Below, piece by piece: positions 1 through 5,239 of a stretch of 5,409 bases of DNA (positions within the stretch are counted from its first letter, which is position 1; the number at the start of each line of letters is the position of its first letter). The notes under the pieces were generated by a model. That model was given only the letters and a program-made list of their open reading frames with translations. It searched no databases and had not been told where the DNA came from. This stretch comes from Actinomycetota bacterium (GTDB taxonomy: Bacteria > Actinomycetota > Actinomycetes > S36-B12), in NCBI GenBank assembly GCA_009700485.1, contig WLLZ01000120.1:1-5409 (forward strand), in the 5' to 3' direction. The position numbers were made by a program, and so were the translations under genes.

Positions 1-1336
1 GTGTGCACTTGCCGCATGACTCTTTCGCGCAGAACTCCATTGCGAAGCGCGCCTGCTGGGCCATGTCCACTGAGTCGTCGAACACTACGACGCCCCCGTG
101 CCCGAGCATGCCGCCGGCGGCGAGGAGCGCTTCGTAATCCATGGCGACTTCTAGCCCGTCGGCCGGGAAGTAAGCACCGAGTGGGCCACCGACTTGCACC
201 GAGCGCACCGGTCGACCTGATCTGGTGCCGCCGCCATAGGTCTGCACGAGTTCTTGGAGGCTGATACCGAAGGCGCGTTCGACGATGCCACCGCGGGCGA
301 TGTTGCCGGCTAGTTGAAATACCTGGGTACCGCGTGAGCGGTCGGAGCCCAGGGCTTGGTAGGCCGCCGCCCCCTGAGCCATGATCATTGGCACGGATGC
401 CAATGTCAGGACATTGTTGACGATAGTGGGCTTACCGAAAAGTCCCTGTAGTGCTGGAATTGGCGGCTTAGCGCGCACCATCCCACGTTTACCCTCAAGG
501 CTTTCGAGCATTGCGGTTTCTTCACCGCAAACGTAGGAGCCGGCACCAACTCGTACCGAAATATCAAAGGTCTTACCGCTACCAAGTACGTCGGTGCCGA
601 GCATCCCGTATTCACGCGCGTTCAGTAATGCGGCGTTCATGGTGGCAATTGCATCCGGGTATTCGGATCTGATATAGATCAGGCCTTTGGTCGCACCACC
701 TGCAATGCCGGCGATAGTCATACCTTCGATAAGAGTGAATGGATCGCCCTCCATCAACATGCGGTCGGCAAAGGTGCCGCTGTCACCTTCATCGGCGTTG
801 CAGCAGACATATTTTTGATCTGCGCTGGTCTCCATCACCGTGCGCCATTTGATGCCGGCGGGGAACCCAGCACCACCGCGACCGCGTAAGCCAGATGCAA
901 GTACCTCTTCAACTATGGCGGACTGATCGAGTGCAATGGCGGTGCGCAGGCCTGCGAGACCACCGTGCGCCTCATAGTCTTTGATATCGAGGGGATCGAT
1001 AACACCAACGCGCGCGAATGTCACTCGCTGCTGATCGGCTAACCATGGGATTTCATCAACCAGGCCAACAGAATAAGCGTTAGCTGCCCCGGTTAAGAAA
1101 TCCGAATCGAAAAGTGCAGCAACATCGGCTGCGGTCACTGGGCCGTAACCAACCCGACCTTCAACCGTCTCGACTTCAACCAGTGGCTCTAACCAGAGCA
1201 GCCCGCGTGAACCGTTGCGCACCAACTTGATTTCCAAATTACGTTTAGTGGCTTCGGCCACAATTGCTTTGGCAACCGCGTTTGCTCCGACCGAAGTTGC
1301 GGCACTATCAATCGGTACGTAAATGGTTGTCGTCAT
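1..1336 (-). CDS. fdsB: NAD-dependent formate dehydrogenase beta subunit FdsB (NuoF-like), 3' end cut by the window
   Basis: Reading down from the ATG at 1336-1334, the minus strand is open for 445 codons to the window edge. The product is the diaphorase subunit of soluble Mo/W formate dehydrogenases: it takes electrons from the FdsA active site through Fe-S clusters to FMN and reduces NAD+. Visible parts: an N-terminal thioredoxin-like segment (about 1-100) with none of the cluster cysteines; the glycine-rich GLRGRGGAGFPAG at 149-161; CNADEGDSGTF at 179-189; CGEETAMLESLEG at 270-282, all FMN/NADH-site signatures of the NuoF fold; an SLBB-like region (about 335-400); and ESCGKCT at 439-445, the start of the 4Fe-4S motif, broken by the edge. 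The segment NGSRGLLWLEPLVEV (41-55) resembles FdsB of Cupriavidus-type enzymes and argues against respiratory NuoF. The ATG overlaps the fdsG stop as ATGA, so translation is probably coupled; only a weak GGGCGG precedes it. About 75 C-terminal residues are expected outside. HoxF-like diaphorase is the main alternative. Confidence 0.93.
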   Translation of the reverse strand, partial: MTTTIYVPIDSAATSVGANAVAKAIVAEATKRNLEIKLVRNGSRGLLWLEPLVEVETVEGRVGYGPVTAADVAALFDSDFLTGAANAYSVGLVDEIPWLADQQRVTFARVGVIDPLDIKDYEAHGGLAGLRTAIALDQSAIVEEVLASGLRGRGGAGFPAGIKWRTVMETSADQKYVCCNADEGDSGTFADRMLMEGDPFTLIEGMTIAGIAGGATKGLIYIRSEYPDAIATMNAALLNAREYGMLGTDVLGSGKTFDISVRVGAGSYVCGEETAMLESLEGKRGMVRAKPPIPALQGLFGKPTIVNNVLTLASVPMIMAQGAAAYQALGSDRSRGTQVFQLAGNIARGGIVERAFGISLQELVQTYGGGTRSGRPVRSVQVGGPLGAYFPADGLEVAMDYEALLAAGGMLGHGGVVVFDDSVDMAQQARFAMEFCAKESCGKCT

Positions 1337-1812
1337 AGTGCCGCCCGTGAATCGGCAAGTGCGGATTCAAGTGACTTAGGTGTAAGACGCCCGACTAGCC
1401 GCTCATTAATGAGCGCAGCGGGGCCGAGTGCGCAGTTACCGAGACAGAAAACCTCGACCACATCCACTTGGCCGTCGTCGGACCTACCGCCTACCGGAGC
1501 CAGGTTCGCACTAACGTGCGCAATTAACTCGCGTGCTCCCGTGGCTTGGCAGGCTTCAGCAACGCAGATCGCGACAGTTAGTGGTGCGGGCGCCGTGGTG
1601 CGCAACTCGTGGTAATAGGTGAGTACACCGTGTACATCGGCTACCGAAACGTTAAGTGAGTTCGCAATGAGGGCAACGGCCTCCTTTGGCACGTAGCCGA
1701 AACCCTGCTGCACGGCCTGCAGTGCCGGAAGGATCAACCGCTCATCAGCGGGCAATATCTCCAGCACCGCTTGGCCGGCGCCAAGTGACCAAGGTGCAAC
1801 CGCGTACGCCAC
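1333..1812 (-). CDS. fdsG: NAD-dependent formate dehydrogenase gamma subunit FdsG (NuoE-like [2Fe-2S] protein)
   Basis: This 159-residue protein belongs to the 24 kDa NADH-dehydrogenase subunit family, near the length of known FdsG proteins. Residues 1-75 form the usual helical part, with QQGFGYVPKEAV at 35-46 and VHGVLTYYHEL at 60-70. Residues 78-155 form a thioredoxin-like [2Fe-2S] domain with all four ligands present: C83 and C88 (CVAEAC), then C123 and C127 (CLGNC). It passes electrons within the formate dehydrogenase complex together with FdsB. The start is GTG at 1812-1810: an in-frame TAA lies directly before it (1815-1813), and GAAGGGA (1827-1821, minus strand) is a fair ribosome site 8 nt upstream. 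Its TGA overlaps the fdsB ATG by 4 nt. The order G then B matches fds operons, where catalytic fdsA, then fdsC and fdsD, usually follow; these would lie beyond position 1. NuoE or HoxE-type diaphorase subunits are the alternative if fdsA is absent there. Confidence 0.92.
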   Translation of the reverse strand: MAYAVAPWSLGAGQAVLEILPADERLILPALQAVQQGFGYVPKEAVALIANSLNVSVADVHGVLTYYHELRTTAPAPLTVAICVAEACQATGARELIAHVSANLAPVGGRSDDGQVDVVEVFCLGNCALGPAALINERLVGRLTPKSLESALADSRAAL

Positions 1813-1873
1813 TTATGCCATCCCTTCGCCTAGGGCAGATGCGGCCCTCAAGACCGAGCGTACCCCGCTGGCA

Positions 1874-1900
1874 AAATTGACGATACCAAATAATCAATTT
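1874..1900. repeat. Perfect 7-bp inverted repeat, candidate operator
   Basis: AAATTGA at 1874-1880 and TCAATTT at 1894-1900 are exact reverse complements separated by 13 bp. The arms lie midway between the divergent fdsG and amiS starts, next to the TTGACA box and over the best minus-strand -10 candidate, where a dimeric regulator could control both directions. The symmetry is seen directly; the regulator is unknown, and no regulator gene of an obvious DNA-binding family is in the window. Confidence 0.45.
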
Positions 1901-1903
1901 CGG

Positions 1904-1932
1904 TTGACACCGCCCATTTGTGCGAGGACATT
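1904..1932 (+). promoter_or_regulatory. Candidate promoter for amiS-fmdA
   Basis: A perfect TTGACA at 1904-1909 is followed after 17 bp by GACATT at 1927-1932, which matches the -10 consensus at only three positions. It is the best sigma-70-like pair upstream of amiS and would give a leader of about 70 nt. The weak -10 would fit a promoter needing an activator. Confidence 0.4.
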
Positions 1933-1954
1933 CCTCCCTAAGGCGAATCGACGC

Positions 1955-1989
1955 GCACGCTGCCCGCTAATTGGGGGGTAGCAGCGTGC
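1955..1989 (+). repeat. 9-bp hairpin in the amiS leader
   Basis: GCACGCTGC (1955-1963) and GCAGCGTGC (1981-1989) are exact reverse complements around a 17-nt loop containing six G in a row (1973-1978). The hairpin ends 7 nt before the amiS ribosome site. No U-run follows, so it is not an intrinsic terminator. It could be an RNA control element or a DNA operator. Confidence 0.6.
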
Positions 1990-1996
1990 AAATGAA

Positions 1997-2002
1997 AGGT
2001 GG
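1997..2002 (+). promoter_or_regulatory. Ribosome binding site that fixes the amiS start
   Basis: AGGTGG lies 5 nt before the ATG at 2008. An in-frame GTG at 1999 falls inside this site, so the ATG is the likely start. Confidence 0.7.
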
Positions 2003-2007
2003 AGCAT

Positions 2008-2607
2008 ATGGGCGCGGTTGGGTTGCTATACGTCGGTGCAGTTCTCTTCCTAAATGGGACGATGTTGCTCGGCTGGATTGACAGTAAATCTGCAGCACCG
2101 CTTAATATTTTTGTGGGAATCCTGCAGGTAATTACACCAACGTATTTAATCATAAATGCAGATGGTGACATGACAACTATTTTGGGAGCCTCTGGACTTT
2201 ATTTGTTCGGATTCACATATTTATACGTGGCTTTCAATCTCTTTTTCAACCTGGATGGCACTGGTTTAGGAATGTTTTCACTGTACGTCGCTATCGCGGC
2301 GGTGTTTTTCTCCTTAGTGTCCTTCAATGCTGGCGACCCAGTTTTCGGTGTCATCTGGCTGTACTGGGCATTCCTGTGGTTGCTGTTCTATCTATTGCTC
2401 GCTCTTAAGCGAGACAACTTAGGAAGATACACAGGCGGAGTGGCTGTCGTTCAGGGTTTTGTGACGGGCTTTGTCCCGTCATTCTTGCTCTTGACCGGTC
2501 GCATCGCTGACATTGAGTCTGGGACGCTAGCCATAGTCCTGGCCGTGGTTGGAATTGTGCTCTTTGCCGGTCTCTACGTGAAGTTGAAGGCACCTGTAGC
2601 TGCTTGA
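2008..2607 (+). CDS. amiS: AmiS/UreI-family amide (formamide/urea) channel
   Basis: Counted from the ATG at 2008, this is a 199-residue integral membrane protein of the AmiS/UreI family, which lets small neutral amides and urea cross the inner membrane. About seven hydrophobic segments are visible: 4-22, 31-49, 56-80, 87-106, 111-133, 143-163 and 172-191; the first six match the six-helix UreI core and the seventh resembles the C-terminal extension of actinobacterial AmiS. Family signatures are GLLYVGAVLFLNG (5-17), PLNIFVGILQV (31-41), LYLFGFTYLYV (64-74) and the tryptophan series W117, W120, W124, spaced as in the UreI pore. The mature sequence has no histidine, and Q149 stands where UreI has a conserved glutamate. 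The gene lies 55 bp upstream of fmdA on the same strand, so formamide is the likely cargo; urea or acetamide is possible because the family does not discriminate sharply. Its codons look more AT-rich than those of neighbours, as is common for membrane proteins. Confidence 0.93.
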   Translation: MGAVGLLYVGAVLFLNGTMLLGWIDSKSAAPLNIFVGILQVITPTYLIINADGDMTTILGASGLYLFGFTYLYVAFNLFFNLDGTGLGMFSLYVAIAAVFFSLVSFNAGDPVFGVIWLYWAFLWLLFYLLLALKRDNLGRYTGGVAVVQGFVTGFVPSFLLLTGRIADIESGTLAIVLAVVGIVLFAGLYVKLKAPVAA

Positions 2608-2652
2608 CCAGTTTGACAAATGTTTATTAATCAGCCCCTCATAACAACAATT

Positions 2653-2657
2653 AGGAG
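2653..2657 (+). promoter_or_regulatory. Ribosome binding site that fixes the fmdA start
   Basis: AGGAG lies 5 nt before the ATG at 2663. The alternative in-frame GTG at 2657 overlaps this site and would add only two residues. Confidence 0.75.
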
Positions 2658-2662
2658 TGGTA

Positions 2663-3991
2663 ATGCCAAAGAACCTATTTCCCCTGGACAACAAGAAGTC
2701 GTTCACGAACCAAAAGCATGTCGGACACAACCGCTGGCATCCAGATATCCCGCACAACGTCACGGTGCAGCCAGGTGACAGCTTCCACGCGGATTGCCGT
2801 GAGTGGTTCGACGGTGCCATCCGCAATAACGATTCGGCCGACGATGTGCGCGATGCGCCACTTGCCGGTGTACACGTACTCTCCGGCCCATTTCGGGTGG
2901 AAGGCGCTAAGCCGGGAGACCTACTGGTAGTTGACATCCTCGACGGTGGACCCTGCGGTGACCCAGATGGTGATCGCCTCACCGAAAACCGCGATGGCAT
3001 CTCCGGTGAAGGCTGGGGCTACACCGGTGTATTCCCATTGGAAAATGGTGGTGGTTTCCTCGTCGATCAGTTCCCCGATGCCTACAAGGCGATCTGGGAC
3101 TTCAGGGGTGGCAAGGCGACATCACGCCACATTCCCGGAGTTTCCTACACCGGCATCTTCCATCCAGGCCTCATGGGCACTGCCCCTTCGGCCGAGCTGC
3201 TTGCCAAGTGGACAAAGCGGGAAAAGGCACTAATCGCCACGAATCCGACCCGGGTACCACCGCTGGCACTGCCACCGAACCCGGACAGCGCGATCTTGGG
3301 AAAGCTCAAGGGTGCCGATTACGACCGCGTTGCTGGTGAGGCTGCACGTACCGCACCACCTCGCGAAAATGGCGGCAACCAGGACATTAAGAACTTCACC
3401 AAGGGCACCCGGGTGTTCTACCCGGTGTTTGTTGATGGAGCGAATTTGTCCTTCGGTGACCTCCACTTCTCACAGGGCGATGGTGAAATCACCTTCTGTG
3501 GAGCCATCGAGATGGGCGGTTTCTTGGATCTTGGTGTCGACATCATCAAGGGCGGCATGGAGAAGTACGGGGTCTCCGAAAATGCGATCTTCATGCCTGG
3601 CAATACCGATCCGCAGTACAGCGAATGGTTGGCTTTCTCGGGCACCTCGGTGACTTTGGATGGCGAGCAGAAGTACTTGGATTCATTCTTGGCCTACCAA
3701 CGTGCGAACCTGCACGCGATTGACTACCTAGTTAAGTTCGGGTACACGCCGATTCAGGCCTACATGATCTTGGGCACGGCACCGGTCGAAGGTCGCCTCT
3801 CGGGCGTCGTTGACATCCCGAACGCCTGCTCGACGGTATATATCCCGAAGGCAATCTTCGATATGGATATCGCACCAAATGCAAGTGGCCCGACCCAGGT
3901 CAAGGGCAGCGTTGCATCGGGTGGCATGGATGTGCCGATGTCACGTTGGGCAGATCACGTCGAAGGCAAGTGGGCTCCATACCCCTGGTAA
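2663..3991 (+). CDS. fmdA: Formamidase (FmdA/AmdA family)
   Basis: This complete 442-residue protein belongs to the acetamidase/formamidase (FmdA_AmdA) family, cytoplasmic enzymes that hydrolyse formamide to formate and ammonia. No signal peptide is present. Conserved blocks in order: HNRWHPDIP (22-30), FHADCREWFDG (41-51), GPFRVEGAKPGDLLVVDIL (75-93), HPGLMGTAPS (167-176), ENGGNQDIKN (235-244), SFGDLHFSQGDGEITFCGA (263-281), PGNTDPQY (312-319) and a C-terminal tail rich in aromatic residues and proline. The blocks around H167, the GDLH histidine (268) and DGE (273-275) are the parts usually tied to the active site, but I cannot assign single catalytic residues from sequence. It is slightly longer than the roughly 400-residue Methylophilus enzyme. 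It follows amiS and is followed at 4005 by a strong terminator, so amiS-fmdA probably forms a two-gene operon. Formamide is favoured over acetamide because of the neighbouring FmdB-type gene and the formate dehydrogenase genes. Confidence 0.95.
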   Translation: MPKNLFPLDNKKSFTNQKHVGHNRWHPDIPHNVTVQPGDSFHADCREWFDGAIRNNDSADDVRDAPLAGVHVLSGPFRVEGAKPGDLLVVDILDGGPCGDPDGDRLTENRDGISGEGWGYTGVFPLENGGGFLVDQFPDAYKAIWDFRGGKATSRHIPGVSYTGIFHPGLMGTAPSAELLAKWTKREKALIATNPTRVPPLALPPNPDSAILGKLKGADYDRVAGEAARTAPPRENGGNQDIKNFTKGTRVFYPVFVDGANLSFGDLHFSQGDGEITFCGAIEMGGFLDLGVDIIKGGMEKYGVSENAIFMPGNTDPQYSEWLAFSGTSVTLDGEQKYLDSFLAYQRANLHAIDYLVKFGYTPIQAYMILGTAPVEGRLSGVVDIPNACSTVYIPKAIFDMDIAPNASGPTQVKGSVASGGMDVPMSRWADHVEGKWAPYPW

Positions 3992-4004
3992 CCCTCCTCA
4001 ATGA

Positions 4005-4041
4005 AAAAGTGCGGGCCCCCTTCCGGGGAGCCCGCACTTTT
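4005..4041. terminator. Bidirectional intrinsic terminator between fmdA and fmdB
   Basis: A perfect 12-bp stem pairs 4005-4016 (AAAAGTGCGGGC) with 4030-4041 (GCCCGCACTTTT); inside it CCCC (4017-4020) pairs with GGGG (4025-4028) around a TTCC loop. A-runs on one side and T-runs on the other give U-tracts in both directions. It begins 13 bp after the fmdA stop and 5 bp past the fmdB stop, so it can end both convergent transcripts. Confidence 0.92.
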
Positions 4042-4046
4042 CATGT

Positions 4047-4337
4047 TTAGGGTCTGGGAAGTTTTTGCAGGAGTGGATTGTTGGGAGCCATCGGCTGAGT
4101 CTTGCGCCGACCATCATTGGGTATTGAAGTCACTACTTCAGGCCGGTCACTCGTCGCCTTGGTTGAGTCAATTAGTTTCATTCGCTTTTGATCAACCGCG
4201 GATACCAATGGCATTGAAAAAACTCGTTGCGCTTGTTGATGGCAAACGGGGCATTCGGTGGTCTGGGTTGCCTCACCCATTGGCCGGTCAATCTCGGTGG
4301 GGCCATCGAGTTCACAGTTGTACTGATAGGTAACCAT
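4047..4337 (-). CDS. fmdB: FmdB-type zinc-ribbon protein, first metal knuckle altered
   Basis: This 96-residue protein resembles the FmdB family: a short N-terminal zinc ribbon (MVTYQYNC) and a variable tail. FmdB was named as a putative regulator of formamidase in Methylophilus; its biochemical role is not firmly known. The second knuckle CPVC is intact (C29, C32), but the first reads CELD, so C8 is present and the usual second cysteine is D11. Residues after about 45 (PEVVTSIP at 66-73 and KLPRP at the end) recall the longer tail of actinobacterial homologues found beside formamidases, which I judge from memory. The start is ATG at 4337-4335 with a strong AAGGAG site 8 nt upstream. It faces fmdA across the shared terminator. 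A possible promoter is TTGACG (4424-4419) with a weak AAGGAT (4401-4396), spacer 17. It could be regulatory or a metal-binding accessory protein for FmdA. Confidence 0.8.
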   Translation of the reverse strand: MVTYQYNCELDGPTEIDRPMGEATQTTECPVCHQQAQRVFSMPLVSAVDQKRMKLIDSTKATSDRPEVVTSIPNDGRRKTQPMAPNNPLLQKLPRP

Positions 4338-4465
4338 TTTAAGTTCTCCTTATCGCCTCGCGAAATCTCCGGGGATCGAGAGTTCACCTAGGGCAATCCT
4401 TGGGGTAAGGGAGTCCCACGTCAATCGATTTGAACGACTTGGTTGGTTGCATACCCAAAAAATGG

Positions 4466-5053
4466 CTAGGGCCGGACGGCCTTGACGGCCGCACCGACCG
4501 CTGCGAAGTCGCGCATTGATTGATCTAGTTCAAGTTTGGCCCGCAACCCTTCAAAGAGTGAAAGTTTGGACGACAGCATTGGCTGCATTTCTGCCATTGC
4601 CCCGGCGGTTGAGGCGGTAGCACTATCAAATGCCCTGCTAGCAGCATCGGCAGCTTGCTTGATGCGGGCGGTGCTGGCTCCGGATCGAGCAAGGGTTCGG
4701 GTGGCCCTGGTTTTGGCTTCTAGCTGCGCAAGGGTTAGGTCGGCTTTTGTCACTTGGGCTCGGGCGCGCTGCAGTTGCACGGGGGTCAGTCTGTCGCCGT
4801 ACTGGCTCAAGAAGTCGGTGAGGCGTTGGCGAGAAGCCGGACGAAAGCGGGTTACCGCAAGGTAAGCGGCATCGGCTGAAGCCACCCCGGCCGCGCTAGC
4901 CATCGACCGGTAGGTCCCCGAGTTTCCGGAAACCGCCGAAATCGCTGCAAGGGGGGTACCGGGCGCCGCCATAGCCGGATGGATCCCGGTCAGCACCCCG
5001 GTCATCACCAAGGCTCCGAGGAGGGTGGCTAAGGCAAATTTAATGGGCTGCAT
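4466..5053 (-). CDS. Secreted alanine-rich helical protein of unknown function
   Basis: I do not recognise this 195-residue protein. It starts with a Sec signal peptide: a basic residue at K5, a hydrophobic core at about 7-22, and an AMA cleavage motif with the probable cut after A29. The mature part has no cysteine, so it is not a lipoprotein and has no disulfides. It is rich in alanine, serine, lysine and arginine and looks almost wholly alpha-helical, with a long probable helix or coiled coil from about 90 to 185 (VQLQRARAQVTKADLTLAQL lies at 92-111). The ATG at 5053-5051 has only a poorly spaced GAGAGG before it, but later starts would break the signal peptide. It is transcribed away from dnaK, with a good promoter candidate at 5141-5113 that overlaps the HAIR element. 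It may be an envelope or extracytoplasmic stress protein, but the sequence does not show this. A short GGCC-GTCC-GGCC hairpin and a run of six T over the stop codon may act as a weak terminator. Confidence 0.75.
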   Translation of the reverse strand: MQPIKFALATLLGALVMTGVLTGIHPAMAAPGTPLAAISAVSGNSGTYRSMASAAGVASADAAYLAVTRFRPASRQRLTDFLSQYGDRLTPVQLQRARAQVTKADLTLAQLEAKTRATRTLARSGASTARIKQAADAASRAFDSATASTAGAMAEMQPMLSSKLSLFEGLRAKLELDQSMRDFAAVGAAVKAVRP

Positions 5054-5112
5054 GCCTCTCAGACGCTTGGAAAACAGAGATCGTTCCCGGGAATAACCCT
5101 TCGATTAACCAG

Positions 5113-5141
5113 GTTATCTACTATGAGTCCACCCGACTCAA
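5113..5141 (-). promoter_or_regulatory. Candidate promoter for the secreted-protein gene
   Basis: On the minus strand TTGAGT (5141-5136) and GATAAC (5118-5113) are separated by exactly 17 bp and each match the sigma-70 consensus at four of six positions. The start site would lie about 50 nt before the ATG. The HAIR element covers the -35 and the spacer. Confidence 0.5.
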
Positions 5142-5142
5142 A
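5122..5142. promoter_or_regulatory. HAIR-like operator (HspR binding site) upstream of dnaK
   Basis: TGAGT (5124-5128) and ACTCA (5136-5140) form a perfect inverted repeat around a 7-bp spacer, matching the core of the actinobacterial HAIR consensus CTTGAGT-N7-ACTCAAG; outer bases match in part. HspR, a MerR-family repressor usually encoded at the end of the dnaK operon, binds such sites and represses dnaK until heat shock. It lies 97 bp before the dnaK ATG. Confidence 0.8.
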
Positions 5143-5179
5143 GTATCTAAGTCAGAATTTGCATATTACGCGAAAAGGG

Positions 5180-5194
5180 TGGACACTAGGTCCA
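5180..5194 (+). repeat. Small inverted repeat in the dnaK leader
   Basis: TGGAC (5180-5184) and GTCCA (5190-5194) pair around a 5-nt centre, between the HAIR element and the dnaK ribosome site. It may form a short leader hairpin; chance is also possible. Confidence 0.3.
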
Positions 5195-5239
5195 GACCCC
5201 CGGATAAACCGGTAGCAACTACAAAGGAGTACGAACATC

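Larger units (their letters stand above)
1813..2007. promoter_or_regulatory. Divergent control region between fdsGB and amiS-fmdA
   Basis: This 195-bp stretch holds no supportable gene and must contain the promoters of both divergent transcripts. On the plus strand TTGACA (1904-1909) is a perfect -35 box; 17 bp on, GACATT (1927-1932) is a weak -10, which would start transcription near 1939. On the minus strand the best -10-like element is TATCGT within TTGGTATCGT (about 1880-1889), with a TGn extension but no clear -35. A 7-bp inverted repeat at 1874-1900 lies between these, and a 9-bp hairpin at 1955-1989 sits in the amiS leader. A smaller repeat AGGGC-N7-GCCCT (1832-1848) lies just before the fdsG ribosome site. 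I saw no convincing GlnR or AmtR nitrogen-control box by eye. Confidence 0.6.

Noticed and set aside
1..264. Plus-strand open frame of 87 codons at the left edge
   Set aside because: It lies antisense to the well-supported fdsB, is rich in Arg and Pro as expected of a GC-rich shadow frame, and shows no family motif.
2613..2618. TTGACA in the amiS-fmdA gap as an internal fmdA promoter
   Set aside because: No acceptable -10 lies 16-18 bp downstream; the nearest TCATAA-like sequence is too far (20 bp). A common transcript with amiS is simpler.
2527..3000. Minus-strand open frame of 157 codons over the amiS end and fmdA start
   Set aside because: It crosses two confident plus-strand genes and has low-complexity Ser/Pro/Arg composition.
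4001..4333. Plus-strand open frame of 110 codons opposite fmdB
   Set aside because: It begins inside the terminator stem and is antisense to fmdB, which has recognisable zinc-ribbon motifs and a strong ribosome site.
4338..4465. Possible small gene between fmdB and the secreted-protein gene
   Set aside because: No start with a ribosome site and a sensible frame is visible in this 128-bp gap; it is better read as the fmdB leader and promoter plus the 3' end of the secreted-protein transcript.
5084..5093. TTCCCGGGAA palindrome and nearby TAACC-A-GGTTA (about 5106-5116)
   Set aside because: Both are short perfect palindromes in the dnaK upstream region, but neither matches an operator I can name; the second overlaps the minus-strand -10, so chance or an unknown regulator cannot be told apart.
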